Assembly (NCBI GenBank): GCA_900317305.1 | Contig: ONGG01000019.1 | Coordinates: 1-50,149 of the forward strand | Reading direction: 5' to 3' | DNA length: 50,149 nucleotides | From: an uncultured Prevotellaceae bacterium | Lineage (GTDB): Bacteria; Bacteroidota; Bacteroidia; Bacteroidales; Bacteroidaceae | Shown: one piece after another, positions 43,449 to 50,149 of the stretch | Layout: every line of letters starts with the position of its first letter | Position numbering within the stretch: position 1 is the first letter of the stretch | Notes under the pieces: generated by a model | The model's input: the letters and a program-made list of their open reading frames with translations, nothing else | Told to the model about the DNA's origin: nothing | Databases searched by the model: none | Made by a program: the position numbers and the translations under genes

Positions 43449-43488
43449 AAAATCGGCCCGGACCCCGCATACAATGCGGCCCCCGGGC
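43449..43488 (-). terminator. Terminator of the glycine-zipper lipoprotein gene
   Basis: On the minus strand GCCCGGGGG...GGTCCGGGC with an inner CCGCAT/ATGCGG stem is followed by GATTTTTGTC. It lies 27 bases beyond the gene. Confidence 0.7.
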
Positions 43489-43514
43489 TATGACTGATTT
43501 AGACAAAAGAACAG

Positions 43515-44330
43515 TTACTTTTTGGTTGTGACGGTGAACTCGGTGACATTCGACATCACCCTGTTGCCCTGAAGCACAGAGAGGCAGAACGTGGCCGACC
43601 CGTCGCGCAGTTTACCGGCCTTCACCATGGCGGTATAGCGGATGCCCTTGCCAGGCTCGAGCCGCTCGACATGGATATTGGGCGAGATATAGATATTGCG
43701 TGCCTTTGTCGACTCGACAACCGTAGGCTGGATGTCGTAGAGCGTCTCGTGAGAGGCGTTGAAGACCTCGAAGATGACCTTGCAGGTCTCGTTTGACTTG
43801 AGCCACCCGTCGTGGTTGTCGTCGACGAAGCGGGGGTTACGTATCTCGATGCTTTTGTTCACCCGATAGTCGGAAGCGATTTCCTCGATGCTCGACGACG
43901 AGGGATCCATGATGCGCGGGCTGGAAGCCGAATAGTCGGAAGTGTAGTCGCTGCTCTGGAAGTCGTAGAGACGGTCGTCGCCGTCGTTATTGGGAGAATA
44001 ATAGCCAGAATCATCGTAGGAACCGTAGTTGTCGTAGGACGATGACGGGCGCTGAGCCTTCCGGCGCTGCGCCTCATTGTAATGCTCGCGCACCTCACGT
44101 CGGTTGGCATCGTCGGCAGCACTGCCGATAACTGCTCCCACTGCCGCACCTCCGGCCATGCCGATGATGGTGCCGATGTCATGTCCGCGCCGTCCGTCGG
44201 TGATGCCACCGATGGCTGAGCCAAGGATGCTGCCGAAGTGTGCTCCGGTGAAAGCCCCTGAGCCGGCATAGGTGCCGCATCCGCTGAGCAGCAGGGTGGC
44301 ACACATTGTATAAACAAATACCTTCTTCAT
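43515..44330 (-). CDS. Glycine-zipper lipoprotein
   Basis: The protein has 271 residues. The lipobox LLLSGC gives Cys18. A glycine-zipper region (about 20-75) follows with two glycine-rich hairpin helices (GAHFGSILGSAIGGITDG; IGMAGGAAVGAVIGSAADD). Next come a Ser/Tyr/Asp-rich linker (about 95-150) and a C-terminal beta domain (about 160-271) that resembles an immunoglobulin- or CARDB-like fold (IEIRNPRFVDDNHDGWLKSN near its start). Glycine-zipper envelope lipoproteins often sit in the outer membrane; the precise role is unknown. Single gene with an ideal promoter. Confidence 0.85.
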   Translation of the reverse strand: MKKVFVYTMCATLLLSGCGTYAGSGAFTGAHFGSILGSAIGGITDGRRGHDIGTIIGMAGGAAVGAVIGSAADDANRREVREHYNEAQRRKAQRPSSSYDNYGSYDDSGYYSPNNDGDDRLYDFQSSDYTSDYSASSPRIMDPSSSSIEEIASDYRVNKSIEIRNPRFVDDNHDGWLKSNETCKVIFEVFNASHETLYDIQPTVVESTKARNIYISPNIHVERLEPGKGIRYTAMVKAGKLRDGSATFCLSVLQGNRVMSNVTEFTVTTKK

Positions 44331-44424
44331 GTTTGATGTTCTTTTTGTCTGTTAGTGAATCTGGAATCCCTTTCCCCGGAGGCTCATGGGATGAGAACAG
44401 TTTCCGAGGTGTTGTTCCACGATG

Positions 44425-44455
44425 CAAAAATACGCATGATTGCAAAGAGGGCAAA
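44425..44455 (-). promoter_or_regulatory. Promoter of the glycine-zipper lipoprotein gene
   Basis: On the minus strand TTTG (44452-44455), 19 bases, TATTTTTG (44425-44432). The leader is about 90 bases. Confidence 0.75.
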
Positions 44456-44523
44456 CGGAAATTCCCCAAAAAGAGGTAGGGTTTTCCCTATCTATGGGAG
44501 GGAGTCTGGACTTGGCACGCCAC

Positions 44524-44553
44524 AAAAAAAGGTCTCCGCCAATGGCGAAGACC
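44524..44553 (-). terminator. Terminator of the spc/alpha ribosomal operon
   Basis: On the minus strand GGTCTTCGCC-ATT-GGCGGAGACC (one T-G pair) is followed by TTTTTTT. It lies 27 bases after the rplQ stop. Confidence 0.9.
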
Positions 44554-44580
44554 AATTTATGCGTGTTTGTCCGAATGTTA

Positions 44581-45054
44581 TTATTCAGCCTTAGCTTCCT
44601 CGGTTGCGGGAGCCTCGGGGGCGGTCTCTGCCTTTGCCGATGACTTGCGGCTGCGGCGTGTGCGCTTGGCAGCCTTGCCAGTCTTAGCCATGTTCTCGTC
44701 GAAGTCGACGAGCTCGATGAAGCAAATCGGGGCAGCATCGCCAAGACGATGTCCGAGTTTGATGATGCGGGTGTAGCCACCGGGACGGTCGCCCACTTTC
44801 TCGGCCACCGGGCCAAAGAGCTCTTTGAGGGCCTCTTTATTCTGCAGGTAGCTGAAGACCACGCGGCGCGAGTGAGTAGAGTCATCCTTGCAGCGGGTGA
44901 TCAGAGGCTCGGCATACTTCTTGAGCGCCTTTGCCTTGGCGAGAGTCGTAGTGATTCTTTTGTGCATGATCAGCGAAATGGTCATGTTTGCAAGCATGGC
45001 ATTACGATGGTCTGCAGTACGACTCAGATGGTTGAATTTCTTATTATGTCTCAT
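44581..45054 (-). CDS. rplQ: 50S ribosomal protein L17
   Basis: The protein has 157 residues. The L17 core (1-115) begins [20 protein letters not shown] and contains [20 protein letters not shown] and [17 protein letters not shown]. An Ala/Glu/Lys-rich tail of about 40 residues follows, as in other Bacteroidetes. Last gene of the operon, 5 bases after rpoA. Confidence 0.98.
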   Translation of the reverse strand: MRHNKKFNHLSRTADHRNAMLANMTISLIMHKRITTTLAKAKALKKYAEPLITRCKDDSTHSRRVVFSYLQNKEALKELFGPVAEKVGDRPGGYTRIIKLGHRLGDAAPICFIELVDFDENMAKTGKAAKRTRRSRKSSAKAETAPEAPATEEAKAE

Positions 45055-45059
45055 TTTTC

Positions 45060-46052
45060 TTATTGATTTTCAAGTTTGTACTTTGAAATGTCGGTTCCAA
45101 ACGAAAGATTCAGACTCTCGAGCAAATCATCAAGCTCAGAAAGCGATTTCTTACCAAAGTTGCGGAACTTGAGCAGGTCGGTCTTGTTGTACTGCACCAG
45201 ATCACCCAATGTCTCGACGTCGGCTGCCTTGAGGCAGTTGAGCGCGCGCACGCTGAGGTTCATGTCGATGAGCTTGGTCTTCAGCAGCTGACGCATGTGA
45301 AGCACCTCCTCGTCGAACTCCTGGTTGCCATTGACATCCGGGTTCTCGAGCGTGATCTTCTCGTCGGAGAAGAGCATGAAGTGATGGATAAGTATCTTAG
45401 CCGCCTCCTTAAGGGCATCCTTCGGGTGAATGGAGCCGTCCGTCGACACCTCGATGACGAGTTTGTCGTAGTCAGTCTTCTGCTCTACGCGGTAAGGCTC
45501 AACAGAATACTTGACGTTGCGGATAGGGGTGTAGATAGAATCGATTGGAATTACGTTGACGTCGGTGCAGAAATCACGATTCTCCTCGGCCGGCACATAG
45601 CCCCGGCCTTTGTTAATAGTAATGTCCAACTGCATGGACGCTTTGACATCTAAATGACAAATCACCAAATCAGGGTTTAACACTTCAAATCCAGTGAGAT
45701 ACTTAGTGATATCACCAGCCTTGAATTCTGTGGAATTCTCCACGGTGATAGTAACTTTCTCATTCTCGAATTCTTCTACTACTTGCTTGAATCTCACTTG
45801 CTTGAGATTCAAGATAATGTTGGTGACGTCTTCCTTTACTCCAGGCACCGACGAGAACTCATGCTCCACGCCACCGATTTTGATGGTGTTGATGGCATAG
45901 CCCTCAAGGGAAGAGAGGAGGATGCGTCGCAGCGCGTTGCCGATGGTAACGCCAAAGCCGGGCTCGAGAGGACGGAATTCGAATTTTCCGAACTTATCGT
46001 TCGCCTCCAACATTACGACCTTATCGGGTTTTTGAAATGCTAATATCGCCAT
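45060..46052 (-). CDS. rpoA: RNA polymerase alpha subunit
   Basis: The 330-residue length is normal. The N-terminal dimerisation domain has [20 protein letters not shown] and [10 protein letters not shown]; the C-terminal domain (about 255-330) has [20 protein letters not shown] and [16 protein letters not shown], the surface that contacts upstream DNA and activators. It lies 11 bases after rpsD. Confidence 0.98.
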   Translation of the reverse strand: MAILAFQKPDKVVMLEANDKFGKFEFRPLEPGFGVTIGNALRRILLSSLEGYAINTIKIGGVEHEFSSVPGVKEDVTNIILNLKQVRFKQVVEEFENEKVTITVENSTEFKAGDITKYLTGFEVLNPDLVICHLDVKASMQLDITINKGRGYVPAEENRDFCTDVNVIPIDSIYTPIRNVKYSVEPYRVEQKTDYDKLVIEVSTDGSIHPKDALKEAAKILIHHFMLFSDEKITLENPDVNGNQEFDEEVLHMRQLLKTKLIDMNLSVRALNCLKAADVETLGDLVQYNKTDLLKFRNFGKKSLSELDDLLESLNLSFGTDISKYKLENQ

Positions 46053-46063
46053 TAATTTAATGA

Positions 46064-46669
46064 TTATTTAGAGTACAACTCAACGATTAACTGCTCCTTG
46101 ATATTCTCAGGGATGTCGGCGCGCTCGGGTTTGTGGAGGAACTTACCACTCTTGGTGTTCTCGTCCCACTCAATCCACGGATACTTGCTGTGGTTGAATC
46201 CAGCGAGTGCAGCCTCGATGACCTCGAGAGACTTTGATTTCTCGCGAACGCCGATGATCTGACCGGGTTTCACGGAGTAAGAAGGAATGTTGACAACCTT
46301 GCCATCGACCACGATGTGCTTGTGGCCTACGAGTTGCCTGGCAGCTGCACGTGTGGGAGCTATACCCAGACGGAAGACGACATTGTCGAGTCGGCTTTCG
46401 AGGTTCTGGAGGAGCACCTCGCCCGTGATACCTTCGGCTTTGGCTGCATTCTCAAACATATTACGGAACTGGCGCTCGAGCACACCGTAGGTGTACTTGG
46501 CCTTCTGCTTCTCTGCCAACATGACAGCATACTCCGACTGCTTGCGGCGGCGGTTATTGCCATGCTGTCCAGGAGGGAAGTTTCTCCTAGACAAAACTTT
46601 GTCAGCGCCGAAGATGGGCTCTCCAAAACGGCGTGCGATTTTTGATTTCGGTCCTATGTATCTTGCCAT
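46064..46669 (-). CDS. rpsD: 30S ribosomal protein S4
   Basis: The protein has 201 residues. It starts [20 protein letters not shown] and carries the S4 RNA-binding domain ([39 protein letters not shown]). There is no zinc-binding Cys set at the N-terminus, so it is the Cys-free form. The frame is open 14 codons further up, but 46669 is the conserved start. S4 nucleates 30S assembly and often controls its own operon. Confidence 0.98.
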   Translation of the reverse strand: MARYIGPKSKIARRFGEPIFGADKVLSRRNFPPGQHGNNRRRKQSEYAVMLAEKQKAKYTYGVLERQFRNMFENAAKAEGITGEVLLQNLESRLDNVVFRLGIAPTRAAARQLVGHKHIVVDGKVVNIPSYSVKPGQIIGVREKSKSLEVIEAALAGFNHSKYPWIEWDENTKSGKFLHKPERADIPENIKEQLIVELYSK

Positions 46670-46700
46670 AATATAAAATAAATTGCTTTGTTGTTGAATT

Positions 46701-46719
46701 GGCCTTGGCATTCAAGGCC
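46701..46719 (-). promoter_or_regulatory. Stem-loop in the rpsK-rpsD gap
   Basis: GGCCTTG (46701-46707) and CAAGGCC (46713-46719) form a 7-base perfect stem with a 5-base loop, 31 bases before the rpsD start. It could serve S4 feedback control or RNA processing; this is conjecture. Confidence 0.45.
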
Positions 46720-46731
46720 AGAGTAATATGC

Positions 46732-47121
46732 TTACACGCGGCGGCGTTTTGGAGGACGGCAGCCATTGTGTGGCAGTGGAGTGACGTCGATGATCTCGAT
46801 GACCTCGATGCCAGCGCCATGGATGGCGCGGATAGCCGACTCACGTCCGTTGCCTGGACCCTTCACATAGGCCTTCACTTTCCTCAGACCGAGGTCGTAG
46901 GCCACCTTAGCGCAGTCTTCTGCGGCCATCTGGGCAGCATATGGAGTGTTTTTCTTTGAACCACGGAAGCCCATTTTTCCGGCCGACGACCATGAAATGA
47001 CCTGTCCCTCGCTATTGGCCAAAGACACGATAATATTATTGAAAGAGCTGTGGACATGAAGCTGTCCGAGAGCATCAACTTTTACATTTCTCTTTTTCGA
47101 AGTGACTGTTTTCTTTGCCAT
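46732..47121 (-). CDS. rpsK: 30S ribosomal protein S11
   Basis: The protein has 129 residues. Family blocks: [40 protein letters not shown], and the basic end [15 protein letters not shown]. It lies on the 30S platform. Twenty bases after rpsM. Confidence 0.98.
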   Translation of the reverse strand: MAKKTVTSKKRNVKVDALGQLHVHSSFNNIIVSLANSEGQVISWSSAGKMGFRGSKKNTPYAAQMAAEDCAKVAYDLGLRKVKAYVKGPGNGRESAIRAIHGAGIEVIEIIDVTPLPHNGCRPPKRRRV

Positions 47122-47141
47122 AATTCTTACTTTCTACCTAA

Positions 47142-47522
47142 TTACTTTGTAGCCTTTTTCTTATTAGCAACAGTCTTCTTCTTTCCTTTACGGGTACGGG
47201 CATTGTTCTTGGTGCTCTGTCCGCGTACCGGAAGACCGTTACGATGTCTGACGCCTCTGTAGCAGCCGATGTCCATCAGTCGCTTGATGTTCATTTGGAT
47301 TTCTGACCTGAGGTCACCTTCCACTTTGAATTCAGCGCCGATGATTTCACGGATTTTGGCTGCCTGGTCGTCACTCCACTCGTTGACTTTCAGGTCGCGG
47401 CTCACGCCTGCCTTGTCCAATATCTTTGCTGAACTACTTCGACCTATTCCGTAGATGTAGGTCAATGCGATTTCGCCACGCTTATTCTGGGGCAAATCTA
47501 CTCCAACAATTCTTATTGCCAT
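47142..47522 (-). CDS. rpsM: 30S ribosomal protein S13
   Basis: The protein has 126 residues. Starts [20 protein letters not shown], with [15 protein letters not shown] and the late [20 protein letters not shown]; basic tail. It sits in the 30S head and touches the 50S subunit. Normal length. Confidence 0.98.
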   Translation of the reverse strand: MAIRIVGVDLPQNKRGEIALTYIYGIGRSSSAKILDKAGVSRDLKVNEWSDDQAAKIREIIGAEFKVEGDLRSEIQMNIKRLMDIGCYRGVRHRNGLPVRGQSTKNNARTRKGKKKTVANKKKATK

Positions 47523-47587
47523 TGATTTTGATTGAAAAATTTAAAAAATTGATAAACTAGTTTTGGGCGTTGTGCCCATGCACCTTT

Positions 47588-47704
47588 TTAGCCCTGACGC
47601 TGCTTGTACTTGGGGTTCTTCTTGTTGATGACAAAAAGACGTCCCTTGCGGCGTACGATCTTGCAGTCAGGTGTGCGCTTCTTGACTGATGCTCTTGTCT
47701 TCAT
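47588..47704 (-). CDS. rpmJ: 50S ribosomal protein L36
   Basis: The protein has 38 residues, starting [20 protein letters not shown] and ending [11 protein letters not shown]. The zinc-ligand set is reduced: only Cys14 is present, where the Cys+ form has three Cys and a His, so this is the zinc-free form. Between infA and rpsM, the standard position. Confidence 0.97.
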   Translation of the reverse strand: MKTRASVKKRTPDCKIVRRKGRLFVINKKNPKYKQRQG

Positions 47705-47715
47705 ATCTCTAAAAA

Positions 47716-47934
47716 TTATTTGTATCTAAACACTATCCTTCCCTTCGTGAGGTCGTAAGGACTCATCTCGACCTTGACCTTGTCGCCGGGTAGGATTTTA
47801 ATGTAATGCATTCTCATTTTACCTGAGATGTGCGCCGTGATGGGGCATCCATTCTCCAGTTCCACTCTGAACATTGCGTTCGACAATGCCTCTACGATTG
47901 TTCCGTCTTGCTCTATTGCGGCTTGCTTTGCCAT
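47716..47934 (-). CDS. infA: Translation initiation factor IF-1
   Basis: The protein has 72 residues and is a single S1-type OB fold. It has [20 protein letters not shown] at the start and [20 protein letters not shown] in the core, ending [12 protein letters not shown]. Normal length. It lies 11 bases upstream of rpmJ and 2 bases after map. Confidence 0.98.
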   Translation of the reverse strand: MAKQAAIEQDGTIVEALSNAMFRVELENGCPITAHISGKMRMHYIKILPGDKVKVEMSPYDLTKGRIVFRYK

Positions 47935-47936
47935 AT

Positions 47937-48740
47937 TTACTGATTGATTTTACCTACTATGTTTTCTATTTCGTCGAAAGAAGACAATATCTCGGCCTTT
48001 CCCTGCCGGATGGCGATGGTATGCTCGTAATGAGCAGCCGGTTTTCCGTCGCGTGTGCATACCGACCATCTGTCGGGGAGCAGCGAGATAGCCTTGTTGC
48101 CCATGGTGATCATTGGCTCGATGGCTATGCACATGCCCGCCTTGAGTCGGGTGCCGTTTCCACGTCGGCCGTAGTTGGGCACCATCGGGTCCTCGTGCAT
48201 CTTGCGTCCGATGCCATGACCGGTGAGTTCCCTCACCACCCCGTAGCCCTGCGCCTCGCAATGGTCCTGTACGGCAGAACCGATGTCGCCGATGTGGTTT
48301 CCGGCCACGGCCTCCTCGATGCCCAGGTAAAGCGCCTCGTAGGTGGTGGAGAGCAGGTGTCGCACCTCCTCGCTCACCTCTCCCACGCAGAAGGTGTAGC
48401 AAGAGTCGCCATTGAATCCGTCGAGCAGCGTGCCGCAGTCGATGGAGATGATGTCGCCCTCGCGGAGCACGGTCTTGGCACTGGGAATGCCATGAACCAC
48501 GACCTCGTTGACCGAGGTGCAGATATTTGCGGGGAACGGTCCCCCATAGGGATTGGGGAAATTCTTGAACGTGGGTATTGCCCCATGGTCGCGGATGAAC
48601 TCCCCCGCTATCTTGTCGAGTTGGAGTGTGTTGACTCCGGGCTTGATATGTCGCGCCAATTCGGCGAGCGTCCGGCCCACAAGCCGGTTAGCCCGCCTCA
48701 TTAGTTCGATTTCGTCTTCAGTCTTGAGAAATATACTCAT
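47937..48740 (-). CDS. map: Methionine aminopeptidase, type I
   Basis: The protein has 267 residues. It removes the initiator Met. Metal ligands of the pita-bread fold are visible: [19 protein letters not shown] with two Asp, the [14 protein letters not shown] block with His, CIAIEPMIT with Glu, and HYEHTIAI near the end with the last Glu region. The frame opens 11 codons further up, overlapping toward secY; ATG 48740 is preferred as it gives [14 protein letters not shown] and a 7-base gap. Confidence 0.96.
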   Translation of the reverse strand: MSIFLKTEDEIELMRRANRLVGRTLAELARHIKPGVNTLQLDKIAGEFIRDHGAIPTFKNFPNPYGGPFPANICTSVNEVVVHGIPSAKTVLREGDIISIDCGTLLDGFNGDSCYTFCVGEVSEEVRHLLSTTYEALYLGIEEAVAGNHIGDIGSAVQDHCEAQGYGVVRELTGHGIGRKMHEDPMVPNYGRRGNGTRLKAGMCIAIEPMITMGNKAISLLPDRWSVCTRDGKPAAHYEHTIAIRQGKAEILSSFDEIENIVGKINQ

Positions 48741-48747
48741 CTGAGGA

Positions 48748-50085
48748 TTAGTAAGCCGAGACGCCATTGCCACGAGTGTGGCCAGCGTTGAGCAGTCCGT
48801 CGTAGTGGCGCATCATCAGGTGGCTCTGGATTTGCTGCAGCGTGTCGATGACCACACCCACGAGAATCAGCAGCGATGTGCCGCCGAAGAACTGAGCGAA
48901 GCCCTGTTGCACGTTGAGCAGACCAGCGAGCGCCGGCATGATGGCGATGAATGCGATGAAGAGCGAACCTGGGAAAGTGATACGCGACATGATGGTGTCG
49001 ATGTAGTCGGCAGTTGGTTTGCCGGGCTTCACACCAGGAATGAAACCGTTGTTGCGCTTCATGTCCTCGGCCATTTGTGTTGGGTTGAGCGTGATGGCCG
49101 TGTAGAAATAGGTGAACGCGATGATGAGTGCTGCGAACACCACATTATACAACAGGCTGGTGTGGTCCATGAGCGACCTCATCACATAGCTCGTGTTGTT
49201 GGACGAATACTGGACGATTGCCAATGGGATGAACATCAGAGCCTGGGCAAAGATGATAGGCATCACGTTGGCGGCGAAGAGCTTCAGCGGGATATACTGG
49301 CGTGCTCCACCAAAAGTCTTGTTGCCCTGCACACGGCGGGCATACTGCACAGGAACCTTGCGAACTGCCTGCGTAAGGAGAATGGCCGCACAAACCACTG
49401 CGAAGAGGATGAGCAACTCGATGATGAACATCACCAGACCACCACCGGTGATGGCAGTGAATCGCGAGGTGACCTCCTGCATGAAAGCCTGAGGCAGCCT
49501 GGCGATGATGCCGATCATAATGATGAGTGATATACCGTTGCCCACGCCTTTGTCCGTGATGCGCTCACCCAGCCAAAGGATGAACATACTGCCAGCAGCA
49601 AGGATGATGAGTCCTGTCCACATGAACCAGTTCCAGGAGATGGCGGGGTTGAGAGCCCCGGCCGACTGAGCCTTGAGGTTGAGGAGATAGGAAGGAGCCT
49701 GGAACACGAGGATGGCCACTGTGAGCACACGTGTGTACCACATGATTTTCTTCCTTCCGCTCTCGCCCTCACGCTGCATTTTCTGGAAGTAAGGCACTGC
49801 CACTGCGAGCAGCTGCATCACGATCGACGCAGAGATGTAAGGCATGATTCCCAATGCGAAGATAGACGCATTAGAAAATGCACCACCGGAGAACATATCG
49901 AGGAGCGACATGAGTCCACCCTCGGTTTGTGACTGCAGATTTTCCAACTTGCTCGGGTCGATGCCAGGAAGCACGACGAAGGAGCCGAAACGGTAAATTG
50001 CCGTGAACAGGATGGTGATGAGGACTCGCTGGCGCAAATCCTCCACCTTCCAGATGTTCTTCAGTGTCTCGATAAACTTTTTCAT
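48748..50085 (-). CDS. secY: Protein translocase subunit SecY
   Basis: The protein has 445 residues with ten membrane helices. It forms the Sec channel. Signatures: RQRVLITILFTAIYRFGSFV at the first helix, GIMPYISASIVMQLL in helix 2, GNGISLIIMIGI, and the long cytoplasmic loop ending ADYIDTIMSRITFPGSLFIA. The C-terminus SHLMMRHYDGLL is conserved. It lies 4 bases after rplO. Confidence 0.98.
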   Translation of the reverse strand: MKKFIETLKNIWKVEDLRQRVLITILFTAIYRFGSFVVLPGIDPSKLENLQSQTEGGLMSLLDMFSGGAFSNASIFALGIMPYISASIVMQLLAVAVPYFQKMQREGESGRKKIMWYTRVLTVAILVFQAPSYLLNLKAQSAGALNPAISWNWFMWTGLIILAAGSMFILWLGERITDKGVGNGISLIIMIGIIARLPQAFMQEVTSRFTAITGGGLVMFIIELLILFAVVCAAILLTQAVRKVPVQYARRVQGNKTFGGARQYIPLKLFAANVMPIIFAQALMFIPLAIVQYSSNNTSYVMRSLMDHTSLLYNVVFAALIIAFTYFYTAITLNPTQMAEDMKRNNGFIPGVKPGKPTADYIDTIMSRITFPGSLFIAFIAIMPALAGLLNVQQGFAQFFGGTSLLILVGVVIDTLQQIQSHLMMRHYDGLLNAGHTRGNGVSAY

Positions 50086-50089
50086 TTAC

Positions 50090-50149
50090 TTAGATTATAG
50101 TTGTGGTACCACCAACTGCCTTGATAGCCTCTTCAGCAGTCTTAGAGAA
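50090..50149 (-). CDS. rplO: 50S ribosomal protein L15, C-terminal end (partial)
   Basis: Only the last 19 residues are in the window: FSKTAEEAIKAVGGTTTII and a stop. FSKxAEEAIKAxGG is the typical end of L15, and the gene sits directly before secY, its standard place. The rest lies beyond the window. Confidence 0.9.
   Translation of the reverse strand, partial: FSKTAEEAIKAVGGTTTII

Noticed and set aside
1-50149. CRISPR arrays, insertion sequences or transposases, rRNA, prophage genes
   Set aside because: I looked for regularly spaced repeats, terminal inverted repeats beside transposase-like proteins and phage structural genes and found none; the only repeats are the 91-base promoter pair and the small RNA pair.

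Overview
The window looks like a chromosomal segment of a Bacteroidales bacterium, most likely Prevotella or a close relative. Most promoters fit the Bacteroidetes pattern (TTTG, 19-20 bases, TAnnTTTG), starts lack Shine-Dalgarno sequences, and the gene content is typical of the group: an ExbB-ExbD-ExbD-TonB-PstS-TPR cluster, a PorT-like protein, a stand-alone AICAR transformylase, a C10 peptidase and a 5'-nucleotidase split into two genes. I see no insertion sequence, transposase, integrase, CRISPR array or rRNA.

Layout. 1-930 is visibly more AT-rich: the tail of an unknown gene and a GIY-YIG protein, stopping at the 3' end of a tRNA-Met(CAU), so it may be the edge of an integrated element. 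1111-6313 has a duplicated promoter unit, a START-like protein, an LptF/LptG permease, ribBA and an aminotransferase. 6526-12104 is the TonB energising cluster. 12104-15089 has a ferredoxin, a PorT-like barrel and the split 5'-nucleotidase. 15280-17190 has rplS, the AICAR transformylase and a small basic protein. 17279-21511 is a minus-strand operon with an in-frame hpt-adk fusion, obgE, pgeF and an AlkZ-like protein. 21832-27691 has nnr, an esterase, fructose-bisphosphate aldolase, a rhodanese/metallo-beta-lactamase lipoprotein and an aquaporin. 27905-31132 is a large C10 peptidase with dockerin repeats. 31532-38504 is a MoxR/DUF58/DUF4350/DUF4129/SpoIIM/RDD membrane cluster. 38789-43326 has a receiver-PPDK hybrid and gdhA. 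43515-44330 is a glycine-zipper lipoprotein. 44581 to the end is the distal spc/alpha ribosomal operon (rplO, secY, map, infA, rpmJ, rpsM, rpsK, rpsD, rpoA, rplQ).

The most unusual signal is a pair of small RNA genes on the minus strand (about 31313-31377 and 38542-38606) that bracket the MoxR/DUF58 cluster. They share 79 identical bases, a full promoter whose only changed -7 base is in the 'nn' positions, the same terminator hairpin, and upstream of each, at the same distance, the palindrome TTGATTTATATCAA, which matches the FNR/CRP-type consensus. Other points of note are the continuous hpt-adk reading frame, the tandem 91-base promoter duplication and the receiver-domain PPDK-like protein that lacks a phosphohistidine domain.
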